Source: Photobacterium toruni (GTDB lineage Bacteria > Pseudomonadota > Gammaproteobacteria > Enterobacterales > Vibrionaceae). Taken from it: a stretch of 64,000 nucleotides of DNA. This document shows positions 20,793 to 30,312 of this stretch, in pieces. The translations under genes and the position numbers were made by a program. Below the pieces are notes generated by a model. That model searched no databases. It was not told where the DNA came from and saw only the letters and a list, made by a program, of their open reading frames with translations. The stretch spans positions 868,001 through 932,000 of the forward strand of contig NZ_AP024854.1 of the NCBI RefSeq assembly GCF_024529955.1, read 5' to 3'. Positions within the stretch are counted from its first letter, which is position 1. Every line of letters starts with the position of its first letter.

Positions 20793-21883
20793 TGTCGCGT
20801 CCCAATTGCGAAGATTTTCGTCATCTGTTTGTGAACGATACGCCATTAATGGACATGCGTGCACCGATTGAATTTACTCAAGGTGCATTCCCAACCTCTC
20901 ATAGTCGTCCGTTAATGACAGATGACGAACGTGCGGCTGTGGGGACATGTTATAAAAATAAAGGGCAAGATGCCGCCATTGATCTTGGTCATAAACTGGT
21001 TAATGGTGACGTTAAAGCAGAACGTGTAGCGCAATGGAAAGCATTTTGTGAAGCAAACCCTAACGGTTACCTTTATTGTTTCCGTGGTGGTTTACGTTCT
21101 CAAATTACTCAACAATGGCTTAAAGAAGCAGGCGTTGATTACCCGTTTATCACTGGTGGTTATAAAGCATTACGTCGTTATTTAGTTGATACTATTGATG
21201 AAGTTGCTGCTAAACCAATGTCTATTGTTGCCGGAAATACGGGCAGTGGTAAGACTATTATGGTTAATGTTCTTGCTAATGGTCTTGATCTTGAAGGTGC
21301 GGCACATCACCGTGGTTCATCGTTTGGTCGCTATGTAACACCACAGCGAACGCAGATTGCATTTGAAAATGATCTCGCGGTACAGATGATCAAGAAATTA
21401 GACCGTGGTATTAAGCATTTTGTGTTTGAAGATGAAGGCAAAAATATTGGTTGTGCAACAGTACCAATATCCATCAATCGTGCAATGCAAGAAGCTGATA
21501 TTGCTGTTATTGATGATCCAGTAGATGTACGTTTAGCGCGTCTATTAGATGATTATGTCGTTAAAATGCAACGTGATTATGTGGCTCATTACGGTGAGGA
21601 ACAAGGTTGGATTTTATTTGCTGAGTATTTAGAAAAAGGCATGTTTAATATTCGTAAGCGCCTAGGATTAGAGCGCCATGAAGTTATGCTTAAAGCTCAA
21701 CAACATGCAGTAAAAATGATGCAATCTAATGGTTCTCTAGTAGAACATGATGCTTGGTTAGCACCACTGCTAGAGCAGTATTATGATCCTATGTATACAT
21801 ATCAATTAAGCAAAAAAGCTGATCGTATTGTATTTAGAGGTGATTACCACCAAGTACAAGAGTGGTTAGCTGCTCGCGACTAA
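20792..21883 (+). CDS. selU: tRNA 2-selenouridine synthase
   Basis: SelU (YbbB, MnmH) replaces sulfur with selenium in 2-thiouridine at the wobble position of certain tRNAs, using selenophosphate from SelD. It has an N-terminal rhodanese domain with catalytic Cys96 (YLYCFRGGLRSQ) and a C-terminal P-loop domain (GNTGSGKT, 148-155). Length is 363 residues, normal for the family. It starts within the selD stop codon. In E. coli the two genes are not adjacent, so the tight coupling here is informative about shared function. Confidence 0.95.
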   Translation: MSRPNCEDFRHLFVNDTPLMDMRAPIEFTQGAFPTSHSRPLMTDDERAAVGTCYKNKGQDAAIDLGHKLVNGDVKAERVAQWKAFCEANPNGYLYCFRGGLRSQITQQWLKEAGVDYPFITGGYKALRRYLVDTIDEVAAKPMSIVAGNTGSGKTIMVNVLANGLDLEGAAHHRGSSFGRYVTPQRTQIAFENDLAVQMIKKLDRGIKHFVFEDEGKNIGCATVPISINRAMQEADIAVIDDPVDVRLARLLDDYVVKMQRDYVAHYGEEQGWILFAEYLEKGMFNIRKRLGLERHEVMLKAQQHAVKMMQSNGSLVEHDAWLAPLLEQYYDPMYTYQLSKKADRIVFRGDYHQVQEWLAARD

Positions 21884-21916
21884 TATTAAAAGAAAGTATC
21901 ATCGTCTTGAACGAAT

Positions 21917-21958
21917 AAAAAAAGCCGATTTAACAATTATTGTTAAATCGGTTTTTTA
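21917..21958. terminator. Terminator between selU and the Bax-like gene
   Basis: An 11-bp stem (CCGATTTAACA/TGTTAAATCGG) is flanked by an A-run and a T-run. It lies between convergent genes and can act in both directions. Confidence 0.88.
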
Positions 21959-21965
21959 TTGAGTA

Positions 21966-22754
21966 TTATTTATCATTAATGAAATTTTGATGTGGGATAA
22001 ATTGTTTATTCGTTTTAATCAGTTCAAGTAATTGACGAATATATTGATGTCCAATCTGTGAATATTGGTTTAATCCTTGGACTAGATATTGAGCACTAAT
22101 TGGTTGTTGGTGTTGTTGTAGTTTTGCACGTGTCGAGCGTAATCCAGAATAAGCTTGATTGGTATTGATATTATTAAAATAAGCTTGTATTGCAGCTTGG
22201 GTTGATGGGAATTTTTGTACTTCATGGTAATTCTGAGGATCAGGTTTAAGCGGTACAATACCGCAGCCTTTGGTAAAGCACCACTGACCAAAATAGCTAT
22301 TGCCAGCAATTGCAAAGCGTGAGGTTCCCCATGATGATTCCATCGCTGCTTGTGCAAGTACCATGGAGAGCGGGAGTATATTAACACGTCGTAATAGTTG
22401 TGATATCCAGATACTATCTATTCCTACTTTAGGTATAGGGAGTTTATATTGGGATGATAAACGTTGGATCAATTTGTTATTAAGATTGATTTTAGATGGA
22501 TCTTTGGCAAGGATAATAAGCTGTTGCCGATCTGCTAATATTTGGTGATTAATGTAATCTATATAAGGTGATAAGTAAGTAAAAAAAGCGATTTTCTTAT
22601 CATTGGTATCTTTAATTTTATTAAAATCAGGTTTAGTGACAGCTATAGTTACAGGTGATTTTACTTTAGTATTTTGATTAGAGTGAAAATTATATCCAAT
22701 TGTAATCAGTGAAAGTATAATTATTAGGGTGATAATTTGAAGCTTACTAATCAT
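21966..22754 (-). CDS. Bax-like protein with glucosaminidase domain
   Basis: This 262-residue protein has a single N-terminal membrane segment (about residues 5-22) and a C-terminal glucosaminidase-type domain (about 125-250), with the diagnostic LAQAAMESSWGTSRFA and FGQWCFTKGCG segments. It resembles E. coli Bax, a putative peptidoglycan hydrolase anchored to the inner membrane and facing the periplasm. The glutamate in AQAAMES is the likely catalytic acid. It is convergent with selU and divergent from topB. Substrate cleavage has not been shown for this subgroup as far as I know. Confidence 0.85.
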   Translation of the reverse strand: MISKLQIITLIIILSLITIGYNFHSNQNTKVKSPVTIAVTKPDFNKIKDTNDKKIAFFTYLSPYIDYINHQILADRQQLIILAKDPSKINLNNKLIQRLSSQYKLPIPKVGIDSIWISQLLRRVNILPLSMVLAQAAMESSWGTSRFAIAGNSYFGQWCFTKGCGIVPLKPDPQNYHEVQKFPSTQAAIQAYFNNINTNQAYSGLRSTRAKLQQHQQPISAQYLVQGLNQYSQIGHQYIRQLLELIKTNKQFIPHQNFINDK

Positions 22755-22919
22755 TTAACGTCTAATGTTCGATGTTCAATATTGTTTGTAATGGTAACCT
22801 GATAGTCAAGTATAATCAATTCTACGTCATTATTACTGGTTTTATATCCAGTGAAATCTTGCTGTTAGTATGAGTTTTCGGTACAGTCATAATATTCATT
22901 ATTTTAAATAAAGATCCTC

Positions 22920-24872
22920 ATGAGTTGCTTATATATAGCTGAAAAACCAAGTTTAGGTCGAGCCATTGCTGCTGTATTACCTCGCCCACATAAAAATAAT
23001 ACTGGCTATATTGAAGTGGGTAATGGCGATATTGTCACTTGGTGCATTGGGCATTTATTAGAGCAAGTCGAACCTGATGCTTATGATGCGCGTTATAAAA
23101 AATGGCACCTAGACGATTTACCTATTGTGCCAGAGCAATGGCAACTTATTCCACGTAAAGCAGCCAAACAACAATTAGCTGTTATCAAAAAATTAGCGAA
23201 AACAGCAACCTCAGTAGTACATGCTGGCGATCCCGATCGAGAGGGGCAGTTGCTGGTGGATGAAGTGATTGATTACGTTAAAATATCCAAAACTAAAAAA
23301 GAAGCAGCGCAACGACTACTTATTTCAGATTTAAACCCCGCTGCGGTAAAAAAAGCATTAGCGACGATGCGCAGTAACCGTGACTTTATTCCTTTGTCTG
23401 TATCTGCTCTTGCACGTTCGCGGGCTGATTGGTTATATGGCATGAATATGACTCGTGCTTATACCTTACTCGGTCAAAAAGGTGGCTATCGTGGTGTGCT
23501 GTCGGTTGGACGTGTGCAAACCCCTATTTTAGGATTAGTGGTTAGACGTGATGATGAGATCGCTAATTTTGTCGCCAAACCTTTTTATGAGGTATTGGCA
23601 TTAATTACTTATGGTGAACAAACGATTTATGCCAAGTGGCAACCCAGTAAATCGTGTGAGCCTCATCAAGATTCAGAAGGGCGAGTGCTCAATCGCAAGT
23701 TATGTGAAAACGTGGTGGCACGTATTAAAGGCCAATCCGCAGAAGTAACGGAATCTGAGCGTAAACAAACCAAGCAGGCACCACCGCTACCATACTCGTT
23801 ATCTGCGTTACAAATTGATGCAGCAAAACGGTTTGGTATGAGTGCTACTGATGTTTTATCAACCTGTCAGTCACTGTATGAAAAACATAAAGTGATCACT
23901 TACCCTCGTTCAGACAGCCGTCATTTACCACTCGATCATTTTAAGCAAGCTAATGATGTGTGTCGTGCGATTACAGCAACGGATAATCAGTTAGCAACCG
24001 CGGTTGATAATGCAAATACAGCATTAAAAACAAAAGCATGGAATGATAAAAAAGTGGATGCTCACCATGCAATTATTCCGACACCCAAATCATCATCTGT
24101 GTTAACGGGCTATGAAGCAAAAATATACCAATTAATTGCTCGTCAGTATTTAATGCAGTTTTATCCTGCGGCGGAATATGCTGATGCTAAGTTGGTATTC
24201 ACTATCGCTAATGGGCTATTTATTGCTAAAGGTCGGCAGTTAATGTCACTCGGTTGGCGAGTATTATTGGGACGTGATGATAAAAAAGAAGACAGTGATT
24301 TAGCCGATAAAGTACCACCACTAAATAAAGGTACGGTATTGGTTTGTCGCGATGGTGAGATCAAAGATAAAATGACCGAGCCCCCAAAAGCATTTACTGA
24401 AGCAACGTTATTACAAGCGATGACGGGTATTGCTCGATTTGTATCTGATGCATCATTAAAGAAAATCCTACGTGATACCGATGGCTTAGGTACAGAGGCA
24501 ACACGAGCAGGAATTCTAGAGATGTTATTTAAACGGCAATTGTTACAACGTCAAGGTAAAGCTATTCATGCCTCAGAGGCTGGAAAAGGGTTAATTTACG
24601 CCTTGCCTGATAGCTCAACCTATCCCGATATGACAGCACATTGGGAACATCAATTGCATGATATGGCAGATAGAAAATGTGCTTATCAGCCGTTTATGGC
24701 AGCGTTAGAGCAACAAGTTACATCATTGATGGAGCAGGTAAAAGTCAGTGATGTACCACCAAGTTTACGTTCGTTAACATCACCTGAGTTTACACCGCGA
24801 GCGAAGAAGCGCAGTTATGCAAAGAAAGGTTCGGCAGCTAAAACAAAAGCCACATCAAAGCGTAAGAGTTGA
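22920..24872 (+). CDS. topB: DNA topoisomerase III
   Basis: TopB is a type IA topoisomerase that decatenates and resolves single-stranded DNA junctions. The 650-residue protein begins with the TOPRIM domain (LYIAEKPSLGRAIA; GDPDREGQ at 103-110) and has the active-site Tyr328 in ITYPRSDSRHLP. The C-terminal tail is Lys-rich (AKKRSYAKKGSAAKTK), typical for DNA contacts, and I see no zinc-finger cysteines there. In E. coli topB follows selD; here selU and bax-like genes lie between. A terminator follows. Confidence 0.96.
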   Translation: MSCLYIAEKPSLGRAIAAVLPRPHKNNTGYIEVGNGDIVTWCIGHLLEQVEPDAYDARYKKWHLDDLPIVPEQWQLIPRKAAKQQLAVIKKLAKTATSVVHAGDPDREGQLLVDEVIDYVKISKTKKEAAQRLLISDLNPAAVKKALATMRSNRDFIPLSVSALARSRADWLYGMNMTRAYTLLGQKGGYRGVLSVGRVQTPILGLVVRRDDEIANFVAKPFYEVLALITYGEQTIYAKWQPSKSCEPHQDSEGRVLNRKLCENVVARIKGQSAEVTESERKQTKQAPPLPYSLSALQIDAAKRFGMSATDVLSTCQSLYEKHKVITYPRSDSRHLPLDHFKQANDVCRAITATDNQLATAVDNANTALKTKAWNDKKVDAHHAIIPTPKSSSVLTGYEAKIYQLIARQYLMQFYPAAEYADAKLVFTIANGLFIAKGRQLMSLGWRVLLGRDDKKEDSDLADKVPPLNKGTVLVCRDGEIKDKMTEPPKAFTEATLLQAMTGIARFVSDASLKKILRDTDGLGTEATRAGILEMLFKRQLLQRQGKAIHASEAGKGLIYALPDSSTYPDMTAHWEHQLHDMADRKCAYQPFMAALEQQVTSLMEQVKVSDVPPSLRSLTSPEFTPRAKKRSYAKKGSAAKTKATSKRKS

Positions 24873-24904
24873 ACGAAGAGAATTATTGAGTAATGGTATC
24901 TAAT

Positions 24905-24931
24905 AAAAAAGCAGCCTACGCTGCTTTTTTA
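24905..24931. terminator. topB terminator
   Basis: AAAAAAGCAGC and GCTGCTTTTTT form a perfect stem around CTAC. It can function on both strands, ending topB and the opposing XRE gene. Confidence 0.9.
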
Positions 24932-24973
24932 TTTATATGACGATTTATTAGAGGGGATTAGACCAAATTAGTG

Positions 24974-25195
24974 TTAGTTTAGATTGTCATCATTTTTTTG
25001 AAATTCAAGAATATCAGCTGGTTGACAATCAAGTTGCTCGCAAAGTTTATCTAATGTTGAAAATCTTACCGCTTTTGCTTTTCCATTTTTAAGTATTGAT
25101 AAATTAGCTTCTGTCATCTCCATTGCTTGAGCCAATTCTTTTAAGCGTATTTTTCTTTTCGCCATAATGACATCTAAGTTAATAACAATAGTCAT
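24974..25195 (-). CDS. Small XRE-family (Cro/CI-type) DNA-binding protein
   Basis: The 73-residue protein is little more than a helix-turn-helix domain (IRLKELAQAMEMTEANLSIL, then KLCEQLDCQPADILEF). It resembles the YozG-type regulators commonly found next to DUF2975 membrane proteins. The start ATG lies nine bases after the stop of the upstream DUF2975 gene, with an AAGAG ribosome-binding site overlapping that stop, so translation is likely coupled. Target genes are unknown; autoregulation is the simplest guess. Confidence 0.82.
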   Translation of the reverse strand: MTIVINLDVIMAKRKIRLKELAQAMEMTEANLSILKNGKAKAVRFSTLDKLCEQLDCQPADILEFQKNDDNLN

Positions 25196-25204
25196 AATAA
25201 ACTC

Positions 25205-25753
25205 TTAAATTGTGTAATTTTGTTCATCAGCGAGCAGATAACCTTCCTTCATAACCCACGAAATTATAACAATAATAGCACCTATTAATAAGGTTAAAAA
25301 ATCAAGCCCTTCAAAGGTAATCATAATCATGCGGTGATTGGGTGGGTTATTAAAGGTTAATATTAATGTCATCAATGGTTGATAAAAAATAGAACCGCCT
25401 ACCCAATAAAATACACTGTAGCCAAGTTTCTGGTAACAGCCTGCATTCTCTAAAGTGAAGATTTGTTTATTTTCATAATTACCAAATAAAGTAATAAGAA
25501 TTTTCAATGCATACATAATAATTGAGCAATAAATTAGGCTCGTTACTATTGCAAGAAAACGGGTCGTTAATGTTAATGGTGTTTCTGTTAACTGATTAAT
25601 ATCAAAAGATGTCTGTACTATGCCTGTCTGTCTTAAAAAATCATAAGGTGTCTCAATTGTTAGCCAAAAATAGCAGACTAAAATTGGAGTAAGAATAAAA
25701 AATAGTCGCAATAGATTTTTTACTCTACGGCTTTGTTGTTGAATTTTTGACAT
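25205..25753 (-). CDS. DUF2975-type membrane protein
   Basis: This 182-residue protein has four predicted membrane segments (about residues 16-36, 65-90, 112-135 and 147-172) and no enzymatic motif I can see. The domain pairs recurrently with a small XRE regulator, as it does here. The pair may form a membrane-sensor and repressor module, but its signal and output are unknown. The start at 25753 is preferred to 25768 because AGGA sits eight bases before it. It lies between the diguanylate cyclase gene and the XRE gene. Confidence 0.75.
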   Translation of the reverse strand: MSKIQQQSRRVKNLLRLFFILTPILVCYFWLTIETPYDFLRQTGIVQTSFDINQLTETPLTLTTRFLAIVTSLIYCSIIMYALKILITLFGNYENKQIFTLENAGCYQKLGYSVFYWVGGSIFYQPLMTLILTFNNPPNHRMIMITFEGLDFLTLLIGAIIVIISWVMKEGYLLADEQNYTI

Positions 25754-25847
25754 GCGATTTATCCTCATTAATTGAATGAGGCTATAATATGGCTGTTAAA
25801 ATGGTTTTACAATAAAAAATTATCGTTTATCGATAATTTTTTATTGT

Positions 25848-27470
25848 TTATGTTGATGTTATTACATGAAAACAATCTTTACCATTGGCTTTTGCTTGAT
25901 ATAATGCTGTATCTACACACTTGAAAAAATCACAATAGGTTGTTGTTTGAGAAGGAATAATAGTACTTACGCCTATACTGATCGTCACAATAGGTTGGTT
26001 GTTATTATTTGATTCATGACATGGAAAGGGTAATGCTACTTTATGCATTGCATTAAGCAGTCGTTGAGCATTATTAGCTGCTTCTTGTTGATCTTGTCCA
26101 GGTAGTAATAATACAAATTCTTCACCGCCATAGCGTGCGAATAATGTTCCCGCTCGACGTTCAACTTTAGAAAGTACTGACGCGATGGTTTTTAAACATT
26201 GATCGCCAGCGGCATGGCCAAGTTTATCGTTGTAGGTTTTGAAGTTATCAATATCTAAGATAAGTAACGATAGTGGTAAGGCAAGTCGATTAGCTCGATG
26301 CCATTCAGTTATGACTGTTTCATCAAATACACGACGGTTGGCTATATTCGTTAAAGCATCAATACGCGATAATTTTTGCAGCTGTTCATTGGCTTTATTG
26401 AGTGCCTTGGTGCGACTTTGAACGCGCTGCTCAAGATCATGATTGAGTTTTATGAGGTTGTCAGCGGCTTGTAGACGTAAAATATGTTGTGAAATAATAA
26501 AACCATATTGTTTCAGCAGTTGATGATGATAATTTCTTAAAGGTTGTCCTGTAATTAAATTATCGCAAGCGATCCATCCAATGGGGGTATCTTCATCCCA
26601 TAATGCTATATAGGCGCTCCAACCAAAGCCAATTTGTTGTAAATCATGATATAAAGGTGTGTTCTCTTTAAATGCAATATATTCTTTATTTTTTAATGTA
26701 TTAGAGGCAAACCATTGATTAGGGACCTCTGAATGAAAATAAAATTCATCAACAGTATTCCCTTGAATATCAGTCCCAAAAGTACCGTGCATATGTTTTT
26801 TTTGATCAAAAAGAAAAATAGCCATCCTATCAATGTTAAGGCGTTTTTTTCCTTCATCAATAGCAATAAATAACATATCTTTCATTATGCTGCTACGCCA
26901 TAATTGAAAAGAAATATCATGCATACTTTGAAGGTAATTCAATAGTGATTGTTGCTGTTCTTTACTTGATAATAATTCTTTTTCAGTATTTATCCGGCTA
27001 AGACTATGGTGCTTCGTTGTTTGTTTTATCAGTCCTGATTCAATTTCCGCTGCCAGTAAGGATGCCAGTATCGTGAAGTCTTTAGGTTGTAGTTTTGATG
27101 TTAATGGGGCGGCAATCGTTAAGTGACCAATAATACTTGAATGATGTTTCAGTGGAATTAATAAATAACGATAATTCTCTAATATATCAATAGAGGCTTC
27201 TGTTTTATTAGTATAGTAATGAATATTTTTATAATGGTATTCATTTGTTATTGGCATTATTACAGGTGGGAAATAATATTTTATTCCTTCACTGTTTAGT
27301 TCTAATAATAATTGCCACTCGTTATTATATTTAATAATAAGTTGCAGATGATTAATTGAAAAGCTTTGAATAAGATTACGGCAGACTAATTCACAAATAG
27401 TTCTAAGGCTATGAGCATTACTGCATTGTTTAGTAACTGTTTGATAAAAAAATGAAATCTGCTCGTTCAT
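25848..27470 (-). CDS. GAF-GGDEF protein, probable diguanylate cyclase
   Basis: The 540-residue cytoplasmic protein carries two GAF-like sensory regions (about 20-150 and 185-335), a short coiled coil (about 338-368), and a GGDEF domain (about 370-535). The active-site motif is GGEEF at 448-452 and the metal-binding LDIDNF is at 405-410, so c-di-GMP synthesis is expected. The usual inhibitory RxxD site is replaced by RAGT (439-442), so feedback by the product may be lost. No membrane segment is present, so it should sense a small cytoplasmic ligand. No EAL domain is seen. Confidence 0.9.
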   Translation of the reverse strand: MNEQISFFYQTVTKQCSNAHSLRTICELVCRNLIQSFSINHLQLIIKYNNEWQLLLELNSEGIKYYFPPVIMPITNEYHYKNIHYYTNKTEASIDILENYRYLLIPLKHHSSIIGHLTIAAPLTSKLQPKDFTILASLLAAEIESGLIKQTTKHHSLSRINTEKELLSSKEQQQSLLNYLQSMHDISFQLWRSSIMKDMLFIAIDEGKKRLNIDRMAIFLFDQKKHMHGTFGTDIQGNTVDEFYFHSEVPNQWFASNTLKNKEYIAFKENTPLYHDLQQIGFGWSAYIALWDEDTPIGWIACDNLITGQPLRNYHHQLLKQYGFIISQHILRLQAADNLIKLNHDLEQRVQSRTKALNKANEQLQKLSRIDALTNIANRRVFDETVITEWHRANRLALPLSLLILDIDNFKTYNDKLGHAAGDQCLKTIASVLSKVERRAGTLFARYGGEEFVLLLPGQDQQEAANNAQRLLNAMHKVALPFPCHESNNNNQPIVTISIGVSTIIPSQTTTYCDFFKCVDTALYQAKANGKDCFHVITST

Positions 27471-27752
27471 TACTACTCTATTCCATGAGGCAATTTAGGC
27501 GTGATAGGGTTATTGTTAACTATTATCTTTAAAATTAGCAGGATATACTCCACAAGTTAGAGATATATTCTTTTTTACACTGAAAAGTGAGAGCTAATCT
27601 ATCTTTTTTCTATACTGATTCTTATTAATATTACAGCTAAATTAGTCGCTATTATCTATTTTATCTCAAAGAGGAATAAGATATTAATATTAAAAATAAC
27701 CTATTTTCTTATGAGGGTTATTAGCTAGCATTGTAGGTAAAAGGCGAATAAG

Positions 27753-28025
27753 ATGAAACGTCTATTATTAATAAGCATTATAATTTTTGGGGTATTAAAT
27801 GGTTGCAGTAATAGTCGCCATCAACAATTAGCTGAATTGGGTTTTGAGCGCGCTTATCTTGATGGGTATCAGGATGGTTGTTATAGCCGTTCAGTTGCGG
27901 GTGCTACATATCTAGATGGTTTTCGGCGTGATCCTGAACGAATGGCAACAGTAGTAAAATACCGTAATGGTTGGCAAGATGGTTTTGAACATTGTTATGC
28001 GGATAATCGTAGTGATTATTTGTAG
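27753..28025 (+). CDS. Small predicted lipoprotein of unknown function
   Basis: This 90-residue product has a clean lipoprotein signal (basic MKR, hydrophobic core, lipobox VLNGC), so Cys18 should be lipidated. The mature part of about 72 residues contains two related segments, LDGYQDGCYS and RNGWQDGFEHC, each with an aromatic-QDG core and a nearby cysteine, which might form a disulfide. I do not recognise the family. The gene is divergent from the diguanylate cyclase, and a strong terminator follows. Confidence 0.7.
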   Translation: MKRLLLISIIIFGVLNGCSNSRHQQLAELGFERAYLDGYQDGCYSRSVAGATYLDGFRRDPERMATVVKYRNGWQDGFEHCYADNRSDYL

Positions 28026-28050
28026 TGAAAATGCGTAATTATAACAATAC

Positions 28051-28079
28051 AAAAAAAGCAGCTCGAAAGCTGCTTTTTT
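28051..28079. terminator. Terminator between the small lipoprotein gene and yejM
   Basis: AAAAAGCAGCT and AGCTGCTTTTT flank a CGAA loop. Convergent genes on both sides can share it. Confidence 0.9.
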
Positions 28080-28094
28080 CAGTTTCATATAATG

Positions 28095-29963
28095 TTAATC
28101 ATTCAAATCGTTAGGAATATAAAATCGTTTTAACTCATGCATTACTTGCATTAGCGTTGATAATTTAGGTTTATCCTGATCCATTAACTGATAATTATCG
28201 TTATAAACTCGGTAGTTACCATATTTATCAACTACTGTCGTTGTTCCTTTTTGAATCACCACAATATCATTATTATTACCAGCTAAGATCCAACGACGAT
28301 CACTATCATTATCAAACAGGCTAATACCTGAACTGTAATTTGATGGATTAGATGCGACATTAAACAGTGATTCCATCAAGGTCGGTACTAAATCAAGGTT
28401 ACTGGTTGGACGGGTAACAACTTGAGCTGGATGCTGTGGCCAATGAATGATCATTGGTACTTTTATCTGATATTGACTGTAATTGCTGTCAGAACCCCAA
28501 CTATTATTGCCCGTCTCATTAAATTCAGTGCCATGGTTTGACGTCACAACTACGATAGTATTATCCATCATGCCTTGTGCTTTTAATTGTGCAAACACTT
28601 TACCTAAAATGGTATCAATATGAAAAGCCGCGTTACGATAGCTATTTTTCAGTAAAACACTAGAGTTAACTTTTTTATCGTGCAGTAAATTACTGCCTAA
28701 AGATGGCGTAAATTTAGTTTGATAATCACTACTTTCTTCGTATTGATCAACAGAGGTTAATTCAAGCAAGCTAAACCATGGATCGTTGATTTTCTGTTTT
28801 TCTATCCAATGGTGCCAATCATTAAACGCTAAGCGATCGCTTGGGGTGCGTTTACCATTATCGAGGTTATCAATGGTGGCAAGTTGCGTTTTTGAAAAGA
28901 TAGCATCACGATAAATAGGTTGTTCAAACCCTTCACCGCTAAATAAGCCAAAGTGATAGCCTCGATCTTGTAGGGTATCAAGTAATAACGGCGATTTTCC
29001 TTCCGCTCGAATACTATTAATATAGCCACTTGGCAAGCCATACAGCAAACCAAATACGCCGCTATTATTATTACTGGTACTGTAGTTATCAGTAAAATTA
29101 ATATTGCTATTAGCAAAAGCGGTAAGGTTAGGCATGGTCGTGGTATTAACCATATCACTACGTAAGCTATCGACCATAATAATCAGCAAGTTTTGTTTCG
29201 TGCCTTTATCCAAAAAGTTAATTTTATTAATTGGATAACGCATCATTTCACTGTTATTAATGCCTTGTTGAGCTTGACGTTTAACATATTCTTGGCGATC
29301 TAACAGCCCATGTTTTTCCATGAATGTTTTGGCTGTCATTGGGTATGATAATGGAAAATTTGAACGCTGCATTGTAACGGGGCGGTATAAATTAGCATCC
29401 GCCCAGATATAAATAATGTGGCTACTTAGAAAGCATAAGCCAAAGACGATGGCGATAGGACCACCAACATTTTTGCGGGTTAGCTTTCTAAGTTTACGCC
29501 AGATCCATTCTGAGAATATCATCTCGATCAGGAATATGACTGGAACGACAACAAATAGATATTGCCAGCGTGTATTTAATTCTGTTTTTTCACCACTTAA
29601 TAACAAATCCCATACTAATGGACTTAAATGTAAGTCAACACTTTGATAGGCATAAGTATCGAGTAACAGTGTTGTTAATCCTACTGTTGAAACTAATACC
29701 GCAAACACGCGCATTAAGCGTTGTGAAGGGATTAGAAAACTGGCAGGAAAGAGGATCAGGATATAAATACCAAAGACAAGGAAACCAAAATGTCCGATCC
29801 AGCTTAATCCTAGATACAGTTGCCCGATTGTTGTCATCGGCCATTCTGAATAGATAATATAACGCGTACCCAATAGCATGGCAGCGATAATATTAAAAAA
29901 GCTAAACCAGTGTCCCCAACTAATTAGTTGGGAAACTTTGTCTTTGTATGTGCTGGCGACCAT
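28095..29963 (-). CDS. yejM: YejM/PbgA-type inner-membrane regulator of LPS synthesis
   Basis: The 622-residue protein has five N-terminal membrane segments (DUF3413 region, about residues 1-190) and a periplasmic sulfatase-fold domain. In E. coli YejM (PbgA, LapC) senses LPS and, with LapB, controls LpxC proteolysis by FtsH. Conserved segments include SWGHWFSFFN, IYIWADANLYRP and LPLSYPMTA. The ATG at 29963 matches the family start; a TTG three codons earlier is unlikely. It follows yejL on the same strand, the usual pair. Confidence 0.93.
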   Translation of the reverse strand: MVASTYKDKVSQLISWGHWFSFFNIIAAMLLGTRYIIYSEWPMTTIGQLYLGLSWIGHFGFLVFGIYILILFPASFLIPSQRLMRVFAVLVSTVGLTTLLLDTYAYQSVDLHLSPLVWDLLLSGEKTELNTRWQYLFVVVPVIFLIEMIFSEWIWRKLRKLTRKNVGGPIAIVFGLCFLSSHIIYIWADANLYRPVTMQRSNFPLSYPMTAKTFMEKHGLLDRQEYVKRQAQQGINNSEMMRYPINKINFLDKGTKQNLLIIMVDSLRSDMVNTTTMPNLTAFANSNINFTDNYSTSNNNSGVFGLLYGLPSGYINSIRAEGKSPLLLDTLQDRGYHFGLFSGEGFEQPIYRDAIFSKTQLATIDNLDNGKRTPSDRLAFNDWHHWIEKQKINDPWFSLLELTSVDQYEESSDYQTKFTPSLGSNLLHDKKVNSSVLLKNSYRNAAFHIDTILGKVFAQLKAQGMMDNTIVVVTSNHGTEFNETGNNSWGSDSNYSQYQIKVPMIIHWPQHPAQVVTRPTSNLDLVPTLMESLFNVASNPSNYSSGISLFDNDSDRRWILAGNNNDIVVIQKGTTTVVDKYGNYRVYNDNYQLMDQDKPKLSTLMQVMHELKRFYIPNDLND

Positions 29964-30017
29964 AAATGTCAATTCTTCTCAGTCTTCAATGCTATGTTTA
30001 ACTATACAACGTTAAAC

Positions 30018-30236
30018 TTAATCTTTTTTAATTGAGGCCTGCAGTGCTTTTGCAAATTTTTGTGCAAGAACTTCACGTTGTGCAACAGGTACATTAGCAT
30101 TGATAATATTAGTAGCAATATCACCAACAACCATTAAGGCTAATTCTGGTGATGTATTATGTTTGTCTAGAACATCGAACACGTCATCAATGATTTGTTC
30201 AACTTTTTTAGTGCTATATTTTGAAGTAATTGGCAT
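30018..30236 (-). CDS. yejL: YejL-family (DUF1414) small protein
   Basis: This 72-residue protein matches the YejL family, which has no established function. Recognisable segments are STKKVEQIIDDVFDVLDKH and ALMVVGDIATNIIN. It lies 54 bases upstream of yejM on the same strand and is divergent from yejK, an arrangement conserved with E. coli. Co-transcription with yejM suggests a link to envelope homeostasis, but that is inference. Confidence 0.9.
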   Translation of the reverse strand: MPITSKYSTKKVEQIIDDVFDVLDKHNTSPELALMVVGDIATNIINANVPVAQREVLAQKFAKALQASIKKD

Positions 30237-30312
30237 AAGAAATCTTGTTTAATGTTTAGGATAACGACTTATGATAACCTAGAGTTCAGTTTTCCTGAAA
30301 ACCTTTTCCATT

